A stretch of 64,000 nt of DNA, taken from NCBI GenBank assembly GCA_006937955.1, contig SSNP01000082.1, positions 499,106 to 563,105 of the forward strand, given 5' to 3'. This DNA comes from Pachypanchax playfairii. Taxonomy: Eukaryota > Chordata > Actinopteri > Cyprinodontiformes > Aplocheilidae. Positions 35,154 to 46,178 of this stretch are shown one piece after another. The position numbers and the translations under genes are program-made. How positions within the stretch are numbered: position 1 is the stretch's first letter; every line of letters begins with the position of its first letter. The notes beneath the pieces were generated by a model that was not told the origin of the DNA, ran no database searches, and saw only the letters and a list, made by a program, of their open reading frames with translations.

Positions 35154-36428
35154 CGCTTAACAAGTTAATAGACCTAATAAAATCAATAACAATAAAAATA
35201 ATAAGATTAACTCATTCCAGAAAGGTTTTTGGTTACTGCAGATTAAACAGAACACATATTTAAAAGTCTATAACAGGGTTCTGCAACACTTTCCATCACT
35301 TATAATAAAGTTAATTTGTAAAGAGCCACAAAGTCACTTTGATCCTTAAAATGAACATAAAACAATTGATACAATAAGTCACCCACTTATAGTTAAATTA
35401 TGAAGTTTTTATGTTTATAAAAACAAACATAAACATCAGATTTTTGTTCATGCTGCTGGAGAAAAAAAACCCACCAGCCTCCATCAGGATCCTGCAGGAA
35501 CAAGCTGGTTTAAAACTTAAATGTTCACTGAACACTGAATAATAATGTGGATTAACTGCAAATATGTGATTAAGTAATGTGTTTGTGCAGCTAAAACATT
35601 ACAGATTTAAGTTTTTAACTTAAATGTAAGCAAGCTATAAAAAAAGTTTCCACTTTATAACATAATGTTTCATTAAAAAAGAACAAGTTTATAGAAAGTA
35701 ATCAAGCAGGTTAAGTTTTAATATGGTGTGATTTTCAGATCTTGCTTTAATGATATGCTGATTTTATATCATAGGATTTATTGTCACCTGTATGTCGCTG
35801 GCTTTAAAAGATGCACCTGTGATTTAAAAAGCTGTTTCTAAACGATTAGTGTGAAATTAATTATTACAAAACGCCTTCAAGTTGTCGTGTTAGGTGAAAA
35901 ATACACTTACTTAGTGGTCTTCTGTGGAGTTACCCAGAAAGTAGAAGACACCAAGAAACCATGTCAAGTTAGTTCAATATAAATATTCGCCTCATATCTC
36001 TTGTGTTGCATGAGTTTGTTTTTATTAGTTCCGCGTTTCGGTCAGCTGACCGTTTCCATTTATCTTTACTGCCACCTATCGGCTGGGAGGCCACTCGTTG
36101 CCCAGTCACAACTTTTATTTTGAAAAACGTCAGAGACGGAAATGACCCAGCTTTAACGTCCAGCACATTAGGGTAAGTTTTCCAATTACGGACAGGCGAA
36201 TTCACGTTGTATTTATTTTTTCATTGCAATTTTTATTAAATATGACTGCTGTATGGATTTAAAGTGGGCCGACTGTGACCGTACTCCCGCGTGAATTCAG
36301 ACCTTAGCATGTCGCGCTGGCTTTAATCTACCACACAGATCAGTCAGGAAGGAAACCTGTTCCTGCAGACCTGCATATCACAGTCAGGCAAGTCAAACAA
36401 ACTGCTCGTGTTCACAGACTTTAAGAAC
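35154..36428. promoter_or_regulatory. Divergent ighmbp2 / chid1 promoter region
   Basis: Head-to-head spacer. The ighmbp2 side is AT-rich to about 35.9 kb and may contain an untranslated exon near 35.9-36.0 kb. The core at 36.0-36.3 kb has a perfect 14-bp palindrome CGGTCAGCTGACCG (36039-36052) and a CTCF-like word CTGCCACCTATCGGCTGG (36069-36086). No TATA box is obvious. The short GC-richer core is probably the shared promoter. Confidence 0.45.
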
Positions 36429-39110
36429 ATGAGAACCACGTTGCTGGCGTTGCATGTCATCTCGTTCTGCTGTCTGGTCTGTGCCACTCTGTCTAAAACA
36501 GATGCAAAGAAGTCGCACAAAGGAGAAACCGAGGTAAGTGACAGCTGGTCTCTAACCTGCGTGCTGAGGCGCGTAATGCATCTGAACTTACCTGTTCCGC
36601 CCTTTCTTGCTCATGTCTCGCTGTTTAGACATCTCCAGCTGAGTTATCTGTGTTGGAAAGAGGCCTCGTTGTGTCAGATCTGCACTGGAAAGACGTGGTG
36701 AAGGAGGAGAAGAGATACTGGACTCAGATCAAGAAGACCTTTCAAGGACCTGTGCTTGGTTATGTCACCCCAGTGAGTCTGAATCACTGTTGTGCAAATT
36801 CAAGTATCCAGATCTGTGTTTTGAGCAGAAATTAGCTTTTTATAATTAAAAAATAGAAAATATAATCTTTATTCTTTGTTTTTTTTTTGCCCCCCCCCAC
36901 CTTTTTTAGTGGAATTCCCACGGCTACGACATCGCCAAGTTGTTTGGCTCCAAACTGACGTCAGTGTCTCCAGTTTGGCTTCAGCTTCGTCGTCGAGCTC
37001 CTGAGACTTACGACGTTACGGGACTTCATGATCATGATCCCGGTACATCAGCTGCTTCACTGACAAACATTTCTAACATTTTACATGAAATGAAGTTAAA
37101 TCCTCTTTCTCGTCTTATCTTTCTAGGTTGGGTCAAAGCTGTTCGCAAGTCAAACAAAAAAGTCCGGATGGGTGAGTAGAGTCTCTGTCAGCAGAGTGAG
37201 CAGATGAATTTCAGCTGCTTCCTTATCTGATTCGGTTTTATCCCCAGTGCCTCGGCTCTTGTTTGACGGCTGGTCCTATCAGGACTATATGAGCGTGCTG
37301 GGGAGTGAGGATGAAATCGAGGAGCTGGCCAGTGAACTTGTGGATGTTGCAAAGGTAATTAAATGACAAGTTTATCTTGAACTCTCCCTGGATCGTTGTT
37401 GTTTTGCTTTATTTACATCCATGTGTCACGTTTCAGACGGAAGGTTTCGATGGGTTTACGTTGGAGCTTTGGAGCCAGCTCGGAGGCAACAAAAGAAAGT
37501 GAGAGATTTTTCTCTTGACGGATCAGAAAGTCTCCCATTTAATCATTGAACTGAATCTGAATGGTTTTTTTTCTGATATAGGGAGCTGGTCCATTTGGTG
37601 AAACACATATGTGAGACTCTGAAAGTTAAAAAATTAGACTGTGTTCTTGTGATTCCACCAGCTGTGACAAGGTGAATTCAAACATTACACTTTTAGTAAC
37701 TATTTCTGTGCATGAAACGGCTGTGATCTGTGTGGAATTTAAAACTTTTTTTTCCCCCTTCATTAATGCTCAGCTCGGGACAGCTGGGGATGTTTGGCAG
37801 GGAGGAGTTCGAGGAACTGGCTCCTGTTGTTGATGGATTCAGCCTCATGACATACGACTACTCCAGCGGTCCTAAGTGAGTAAATTCACACAGTGTTGCT
37901 TCAGGAAGTGTTCAGGTAATTCAGTTAATCCACTGTAGGTTGTTTTAATCTCTGTAATAGTCCAGGTCCGAGCGCTCCTTTGCCCTGGGTCAGAGAGTGT
38001 GTTCTCCAGCTCGCTCCCAACACTCAGTGGAGACAGAAGATCCTGCTTGGACTCAATCTGTATGGCCTCGATTTCTCAACTCATGGAACTGAGCCGGTCC
38101 TGGGAGGAAGGTACGACAGCAGATACTGGTGGAATACTATACAACTGTTTTAGTTCTCCGTCTGGGTTTAATCGATGCTGCAGGGTGACCTCTTCAAAAT
38201 CATTGTGTATTCACTAAATTACCGTTCTGCATGGAGCAGAAACTGAGATGAGATTTCACTCCCATTTGATCATTTTGCACCGATACTTCTTTACATGGAG
38301 ATGCTCGATCGTAATCCTTCGCATCTTTAAAATGAGGTTGTTTTGATGAAAGAAGTGCACGCTATGCGAATACTAATTTGTTTACAAGCCAAATAAAGAC
38401 AAATAAAAAGGTGGGAATTAAATATGAAGGACTGATTTTGGATACGGCCCAGGTATTTTATTTATTTTACTCCAGTTTGGGCAGTCTTTGGTACATGGGG
38501 AAAGTCTTGCCTCTCACCTGCACACATTAGAGGGGGCGGAGCTTCAAACTTGTTGTATCCCACCACAAATGGGCTCCAAACTCTGCTTTACATTCTGTCT
38601 CTAGACATTCAAATCCAAAATATTTCTGTGAAACCAAAAATATGTTGAAATAATGAATTAGATGAACAAACAAAGGCAGATTTGTGACTGCCTTTTTATG
38701 GTAGTTAATCACCATTTTTTTTTGCAGGTACGTCGAGATCTTGCGAGAGCACCGACCAAAAGTTCTCTGGGATGAATACTCTGCAGAGCATTACTTCACT
38801 TACAAAAGGTGCTAATTTAATAAGACGTTCATACGTTTTAGGATTAAGACGCTCAGAAAACATGTCTGAACACAGATCTTTCCCCTTCCTCTCATCAGAA
38901 ACAATGCAGTCAAGCATGTGGTGTATTATCCATCCCTGAAGGTAAAGCATGTTGTTTTCTTTCAAATACAATTCACAGTATCATGACTGATTTTTAATTA
39001 TTTTTCCACAGTCTGTGTACCTGAGGGTCTCTTTAGCCTCCGAACTGGGAACAGGGATTTCTTTATGGGAACTGGGACAAGGACTGGATTATTTCTACGA
39101 TCTCCTATAA
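36429..39110 (+). CDS. chid1: Chitinase domain-containing protein 1 (SI-CLP)
   Basis: Secreted/lysosomal GH18-fold lectin that binds saccharides rather than cleaving chitin. Twelve exons: 36429-36533 (signal peptide MRTTLLALHVISFCCLVC), 36629-36772, 36910-37042, 37127-37171, 37248-37354, 37437-37498, 37582-37671, 37774-37875, 37961-38110, 38728-38808, 38899-38941 and 39012-39110. Landmarks are LGYVTPWNSHGYDIAKLFGS, RLLFDGWSYQDY, EGFDGFTLELWSQ, VDGFSLMTYDYSSG, and the C-terminus SLWELGQGLDYFYDLL*. The GH18 catalytic pattern DxxDxDxE is replaced by a DGFTLELW stretch lacking the acid triad, as in the family generally. Translation is complete across all joins. Confidence 0.97.
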
Positions 39111-39505
39111 GAGTTCCTGCAGACTGTAAAGTCATTTGTCTTCATATTTGCTGAATGCAGGAGGAGTTTTTTTGTTTGTTTTACCCACTTTGAACTGAAA
39201 AGAAGCTTAAAAAGGAGCATTGACTGTATTTGGTTAATATTTAACTCGTATTTGAGGGTCATGAAATTTGTTGAGAAATTTTGGCTGTGTGACAAAAACA
39301 TGCAGCTGTTCTTAAATGAGGGACTTGAAACATTGTACGGCTCACATCTGCACTCAGCTGGAATGAAAGAGAAAAAGATTCTATAATCAACACCTCGACT
39401 TGTTTATTTCATGTATGCAGTCATATTTACAGGATCGTCAGACATCTGAATATCAGCTGTTAAAGAGAAACATTTCACGACATGGATACAGACATTGCAC
39501 CACAT

Positions 39506-41049
39506 TTATTTGGCATTACAAAGCAGGATTAAATTATTTATGGCGAGTGACGTTGACTGCATATTCTGTCCGGTTATCAGGTGTCTGTCTATCACGACGT
39601 GCACGGCGTCTTCTTGACTCGCTGAAAAGTACAGATAAATAAACAAGGGTTTGAAAAGTGATGATTAATGTTAATGTTTCAGGTGCTGCAGGTAAACTCA
39701 CCTGTATACGATCCACCGCTGTCTTTGACAAAATCTTCAACGATCAGCGGCAGGTTTGCGAAGTCAGGCGTCCTTACCAGCTCGAACACGGAAGGCTGTC
39801 GAAAAAGGAGAGTTGAATTTACACCGGCTTCCTGAGTAAACACCGTTAGTCGCATCCTTCCTGGGAGTGAACACTAACCCCTGTTAAGCTGTAACCATTA
39901 AAAATCCACCGCTGCCCTTCAGTGGCGCAGCATAGAGCCGACACGCCCTGTCCTACAGCGCAGACAGGCTCTGCACGACGACAAGGACAAAAACATTGTT
40001 TCATATTTATGTCAGAAAAAGATCATTTTGTAAAAAAAGTGCCTTAAACTCACTTTGCTGAGAGACAAACTGTGTGAGTATCCGATGCAGAGAGCCGCTG
40101 TGAGCCAGGTCAATGAGCGCGCCGGGGCAGTCCGGGATGAGCAGTGCCTGATATCTGGCACCTTTTAAAAAGATCACAGAACAGAATCTACCCAACCAGA
40201 ATAACAGCAGCTCTCTATTAAATACATATACTAACCATCAATGGATTCAAGTTTTGCAGGTGTTGCGTAGGATTTGACATTGAAGTCCTGAACCCATCGC
40301 GTCGTGTTTTCATCGACTCCGACAAAGTCGATCACCTTCCCCTGTAACGCAAAAAGAACAATAGGGGATAAATTACAAAAGAAGTGAAGCTGCACTGAGT
40401 CATGAAGTTCAGCGGTTTCAGGAGTCCTGATGTTAATTACTGAAATTTACCCAGTTTATTATAAAACTGTACAGGATGTTTTTTACCTTCTTCAATAAAT
40501 TCATCAATAATTTTCATTTCATCAATTATTTTCTAATTTTATTTCTGATTAATATTTAAAAGCTGTTATTGAATCCTGATGATAAATATAAAGTACAGAA
40601 AATCTAATTGAAACTGACATTTTATAGGTATTTACTTTAGATAAACCGTATCATAAGCTGCAAAAATATTTTGGGAAACCACTATGTTGAGTAGCGGAGC
40701 AACGCGGAGACATTGCGCATGCGCATGAGTTGACAGTTATTTCTTAAAATAATAATAAATAAAAACTCACCCCCGGCGTCGCGACTTGGAGATTAAACGC
40801 GGTACTACAAAGGCTGAAGCACTGAAGAAAGGATTTAGCTGACACCCCTGTGTGAATAAAATATAAATAAACTAAACCAATCAACATGAGCAGAATTGTT
40901 AGCTAGTGTTAGCTTAAGATGCTATTTGACCACAGCTAAAATAAAATAAATGAATAAAAAAAGGCAGTTAAATCGAAATAATACACAAAGTTTAACCCAC
41001 CTTGAGGAGAAGCGCTCGCCACTATTAAACAGGTTGGTTTCGCTGACAT
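39506..41049 (-). CDS. gatd1: Glutamine amidotransferase-like class 1 domain protein 1 (PDDC1)
   Basis: DJ-1/PfpI-superfamily protein of uncertain enzymatic function. Seven exons: 41001-41049 (MSAKPTCLIVASASPQ), 40771-40847, 40236-40342 (GKVIDFVGVDENTTRWVQDF), 40053-40161 (YQALLIPDCPGALIDLAHSG), 39879-39972 (PVCAVGQGVSALCCATEGQR, with Cys in the nucleophile-elbow position), 39701-39795 (GPSVFELVRTPDFANLPLIV) and 39506-39621. The last exon reads SQEDAVHVVIDRHLITGQ... and ends LILLCNAK* at 39506-39508. A competing frame in that exon is Arg-rich and spurious. It is convergent with chid1, 395 bp between stops. Confidence 0.93.
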
Positions 41050-41534
41050 TTTAATAAAATTTGCTTAAAAAGAAACGATCCAAACGACGCTAGGTGGAGG
41101 TGCAGTCACCTGACAACAACATCCGCTTAAAAATCGTCACAATAAAAGCTCAAAATAAGCTCAAAATCATCAGGTAGATTTTATTTTTATTCGGTCAAAG
41201 GATTTACAAAATCTTATCAGTTGGTTCTAAATATGAACTTTTTAAATGCCTTGTATACATAAAAATACAAATTGCAAACGTAAACCACACCATTTTTATA
41301 TTTCAAGTCCCTTTTTAAGTCAGTTTTTGGTAATAAGGTTTATTTGCTTTATATTAAATTAAATGATCTGTGTAGAAAAACAGTGCTGCCCTGCAGCATT
41401 ATGGTCTCTATAGTGTTTGTATATTAGTGTGTAGTTCCAACCTCTCTTCGGTCATTGTGGTTAAAAGCTACGTTTAAACAACATCCAAGTAAATGTTTTA
41501 GAACTAAGAGTGTGATATTAAAGTTTTTCTAAGG
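41050..41534. other. Spacer gatd1-tspan4
   Basis: AT-rich; contains the gatd1 promoter (right after its start codon) and the tspan4 3' UTR. A minus-strand AATAAA near 41181-41190 is the likely tspan4 poly(A) signal. No other gene is seen. Confidence 0.5.
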
Positions 41535-44500
41535 TCAGTACGGATCTTCTTTCAGGTTTCGATAAAGGCAGCAAGTGAACATCATCCCCACAAGCTGGAA
41601 GAGAAATAAAGAACCAATTATTCCTCATACACATTAAAACTGATGTTCACATTCTTCAGTATTTTGTCCAAACGTTAGCGTTTTACCTGTAGGAATGCAA
41701 TCCCTACTCCCACTGCTCCCAGAATATATAACTGACTATGGATGAAACCTTCTAATTTCATGATGCATCCTCCCTAAGAGGGGACAAATAAAATAATCTT
41801 ATTGTAATAAAACATTCAGCCATGCAGATCTGATGAAGATGACCTCTGACCTCCAGCTTGTAGATGTTGGATGGATGATCTCTTTGGCCACAAGATTCAC
41901 TGGGAGTTTTACAGCAGCTGTCTGGAACGAGTCGATTGTTCTCTGGTTTTCTGATCCACACACTGTCTGTCCAGTCTGAGTAGTTGTGACTTCCACAGCA
42001 CTTGAACTGGAAAGGAGGTCATGCAAAAATAACCAAGACAAAAGAAAAATAAAAGAGGAAACTGTGTGTAAAACCTGGTTAAATGATAAAGTTTCTGACT
42101 CAGACATGTTTTTTTTTAATAATCATTAACAGAGACAAACACCCCACCCCATCACCCCTCCACACCTCCTGCTGCAGCTTGTCAACAGCCTGTGTGATGC
42201 TCTCCTCTCCTGGCTGATGGTATTTCTGCTGCATAGTTTCCTTGAGGTTGTGTCTGAGCTCCTCATCCAGCTGTGAGACAGGAGAAGCACTTTAATGTAA
42301 GTCAAACACTAACACGTGTCCAACCTTCAATAAAAATAGCCTTTGGTCAAGTTTCCTCCCGTGTAACATTCCTCTCTACCAGACCAACACAGAACTGAAA
42401 ACATAAGCTCAAAGACTCTCTGATAATTCCTGATTCATCAGAGCAGATTTCAAATTCATTTGAAAGTAAGATACAAAATGTAAAAAGTGCTAAACAGTTG
42501 AAAAAGCTTATGGAAACCCGTTTCAACCACTTGAAAGAAAAAATGTGTCACATAATTTGGCATAATCAAGAATCTCTTTCTAGTCCTAATGAGTGAGTCC
42601 TAATATTGACTTTAAACTAATTATAACTTTATTTTGGCCTCATTATGACATCATATTTCATAAAAATCACCTTGTTTCTTATAATTATTAATTGATACTT
42701 TTATTGATCTCTCTTGAGTAAATTATTTTCTGCATTTGACCCATCTCTGAGGAGCAGCTGCCATCTCTAAGGCACCCGGAGGACAGTTAAAGCCCGGGAT
42801 TAAACCATTCGACCGATCAGAGGTCGACCTCCATCCCCATGACGCCAAAATCGTGCCTTAATTATGACTTAATATCTCTTAATAATATCAGTTTAGATTT
42901 TAAAATAATCCCTTTATAACTCCTAATTTTGACTTTTTATCTTACAGTTACATTTAAACTCCTAATAATGAGTTTGCACATTATATTCATGACCTTATTT
43001 CTCATAATATATATTTTGAAAAGAAAAACTTAATATTTCATAATAATACCTTTTAATTTAATAATAATCACTGGATGTCTCATCATTATGACCTTGTACC
43101 ATAATTACAAATTAGGAACTCAATATTGATTTTCTATCTAATAATTATCACTTTGATTCTCATATTATCAACTTGATATATAATAATTCTGATTATGGAA
43201 CTTTGTATCTAACATTAATGATCATGAAACTACAAGTATGACAAACAAACATGCAACATTTAAAATTTAAATGGGTTTTCTGAAGAAATGAATGTAAAAC
43301 AGAAACACATGGTAGGAGATTACCTGGTAGCAGAAAGGAAAACACTGTACCAAGGACAAAAAGGAGAAAAGAGTGTGGAGTGAGAAGGAAGGAAAAAAAA
43401 GAGGAGTAATGAAGAAGATGCACAGACAGGCACGCAGAGCACGTCTCACAACAGAGAGCAGAAAGTCAGGCGTGTGTTTAAGGAAACAAGGAATGAATTA
43501 TGAAACATGCAAACAAAATGCAGTCGATAAAGCACAACTGCAGCATTTATGTTTTAAAATTTTTTTTAAATTGTGCTATTATTTTTCAATATGATTTAGT
43601 ACTAAATAAAAGACAAATGATCTCACCCCTTGGTAGTTAACGTAAGCCAGGACTCCAGCAATGATTTCCAGCAGGAAAATGCACAGCAATAAAACCAAAT
43701 ACTATAAAAAACAGACATGAAATATGTGAACTTCAGCTTCTTTATACCTGCTTTTTCATGCATTTCTATGCAAAAATGAGACTTTGCAGAATAAATGAAT
43801 AAAAAGGGAAGTTGTTGTTTCTATTATGTTTGGGGGGGGGATTTGAAAATAGATGTAACGTCACAGGGGTTGTGCAGGTTTCATCTCTCTATGAGTGTCT
43901 GCCTCTCACACACTCTTGGCTCCGAGCAGCCGCTTGTGATGCCCCTCATTCCTCGGGCATGAGCCGCGCGCTAAATCTAAACTCTTAAAGACACACTCTG
44001 CGTGACTTTATCTGTTCTGTCTGACAGACATGCCTGACATATTGACTCTGCTCTGAATGACCAGACAGAAGGTCACCAGGGATTCACTCTCAATACACTC
44101 AGACTCAGACTTAGTGATGGCTTCTGATTTGATATATTTATATAAGCTTTGCTGGAGTGAAACACGACACCAAATGCAACAAAACAAAGTCAAATTTCTC
44201 TGTTTTTTTTTTTTGGAACTTATCCTTTTACCACAATCAGAAGACTCCTCATCTCTTTCAGTGTGGCGCAGCATCCGATTATCCCAGTCACGATCACGAT
44301 GACTCCGGCGGCGATCAGGATGTAAGCGGAGGCCGAGTAGAAGCTGGAGTTTAATAAACTGATGTAGTCGCTCTTATCCACCAGAGTCCACACTCCCACT
44401 GCCAGCACAGCTCCTCCTGCCAGCTGATACAACACACCAGCAGCACAATTCAAAACAGATATATCAAGAATGCACCAGATCATTTCAAGCAGTTACGACA

Positions 44501-44871
44501 TTACCCCTGAAATATTTGCACACATGAGAAAACGCCTCATTGGCTCTCTGTGAAAGACACATGCAAATTTAAAAATCATGTTGCAGATGCAGAAAACGTC
44601 TTTCTATCCATAAAATCTATAAATAAATAAATAATCAATCTGTTGTATCCCACTCTTTATCGCACTATGAGCTCGATACTGCAACATTGCATCGTTAACA
44701 ACCTTTTTAAACAGTAATGATTAAAGGTTCTAATAGAAACTTTTCGTTTTTTATGGTGAAATTCTCTCCAGATTCATGTAAACTTACCCAGAACAAAATG
44801 TTGAAGAGAAAGAGAAGGTATTTCAGACAAATTATCCCACACTTCCCAGATCTTTTAGTGTGCGCCTCCAT
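41535..44871 (-). CDS. tspan4: Tetraspanin-4
   Basis: Four-pass membrane organiser of tetraspanin microdomains; TSPAN4 drives migrasome formation. Seven exons give 252 residues: 44788-44871 (MEAHTKRSGKCGIICLKYLL, TM1), 44232-44423 (192 bp, rest of TM1, small loop, TM2, GCCATLKEMRSLL), 43627-43701 (75 bp, TM3), 42166-42270, 41851-42006 (large loop, FKCCGSHNYSDW with the tetraspanin CCG motif, then DSCCKTPSESCG), 41687-41773 (GGCIMKLEGFIHSQL, TM4) and 41535-41594 (TCCLYRNLKEDPY*). Membrane-proximal cysteines suit palmitoylation. Exon sizes and phases match the tetraspanin pattern. The choice of TSPAN4 is supported by the loop sequence and by chid1/gatd1 next door. Confidence 0.93.
42560..43220. 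repeat. Degenerate AT-rich minisatellite with SINE-like insert
   Basis: Many imperfect copies of a 20-24 bp unit, roughly YTCATAATTATGACTTTNTAT. The run is interrupted at about 42735-42860 by a fragment with CCCGGGATTAAACCATTCGA, which is SINE-like (B-box-like). It is in the tspan4 intron between 42270 and 43627. Confidence 0.5.
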
Positions 44872-46178
44872 TCTTGAAAACAAGACAAATATCAGTTCTG
44901 CAGGTTAAAAACTCGTATACAGACACAGAATTCATCAAGAAAGACGTTTCTGGAAATAAAATCTCAGAATCCAGGTCACGCCTCAGAACACTGCACATTT
45001 TACCATGAGATAACAATATCACACATCTTTCTATTCCTGCACCATGTCAAGGTAAAGCTTTATCCGTGGTCACTGTATCTGAGCTGTTTTCTACTTCTTG
45101 AATTTCCTCTTTCAGTCTGAATTAGTTTCACCTTTGTTGTGAAAAAGGTGATCTTGTGGGCGGAGCTCAACTGGAGCATATATAAACCTTTTTGAAAACG
45201 AGTCGTCTTTGTCAAACGTTGATGATCTCAGACTACAAGGAAAGTGGGTTTTTATTTTAAACTGGAATGAAGCCGGTGTAAAAAGAAGGAGCTCAAGAGA
45301 TGAAATCAAATATGTTGTGGGCAAAACATACTTAACGACTTGTGTCACATGTCACCCAGCAGACAAATGTATGTTCCCCATCTCAGTAACTTCAACTCCT
45401 CACTTTTCACTGATAGTATTCAGTGTCTGATCATGACTTTTATTTTCTATCCTAAACTGAAATTTTCAGTTCTTTTTATTTAAAAAGCATTTTTTTTTAG
45501 CAAAATGGAAGATTGTGGTTTCAGTATCTCTCCTGTTTATTTCTAAGAACAAATTAAAACATAAAAATGAGGTGCAGATGTTAAATGTTGAACACAATTA
45601 GAATGAGACTTTAAAGATTCAAATGATACAGAAAAACAATAATCCTTACCTTTATATTTGAGTTATTAATAACTCACTGTGTTATGGAAAACACTGCTCT
45701 GCTTATATGTTAAGACCTAAATACTCCTACCTGATGTTGATTATCTGTGTAACGGCTCTGCGCTGACCTCTCCGCCGCCGTCGCTGAAGGTGAACTGAAC
45801 CCAGTGTAAAGTTTTCAGTTGACACTCGGAGCCGAGAGCCTCCCACATGAGCGTCTGTCCTCTTTTGGCTCACCCCCCCCTCACTCTGATCTACACAGTA
45901 CTGCGCTTGTCTGCCCCCATCTGGTTTTTATACTCACATGAGTTCTACTGACGACAAAACAATGATGTTGAAACAGTTTAAAAAGAGCCACAACGAGAAG
46001 AAAGTGGATTATAAAAATGTTCAGTTTTATTATATAAAGTAGATATACTATACAGATGTTTTTCAGTCATTACAGAAAGATGCCTGTGTTTCATGTTAAT
46101 CTGACTGACCTTAGGACATAATAAGGCATTGTTGACTGCCTGGGAGTAACGGGTCTCTCCAAAAGTCTCATCTATGCT
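44872..46178. other. tspan4 5' region and cracr2b 3' flank
   Basis: No coding gene. A probable untranslated first exon and promoter of tspan4 lies at about 45.73-45.95 kb, where GC content rises (CTCTCCGCCGCCGTCGCTGAAGG). Minus-strand AATAAA signals for the cracr2b 3' end are near 46.03 kb. Confidence 0.4.

Noticed and set aside
39534..39621. Arg-rich reading of the last gatd1 exon (SESRRRRARRDRQ...)
   Set aside because: Splice phase from the previous exon selects the other frame (SQEDAVHVVIDRHL...), which ends properly at 39506.
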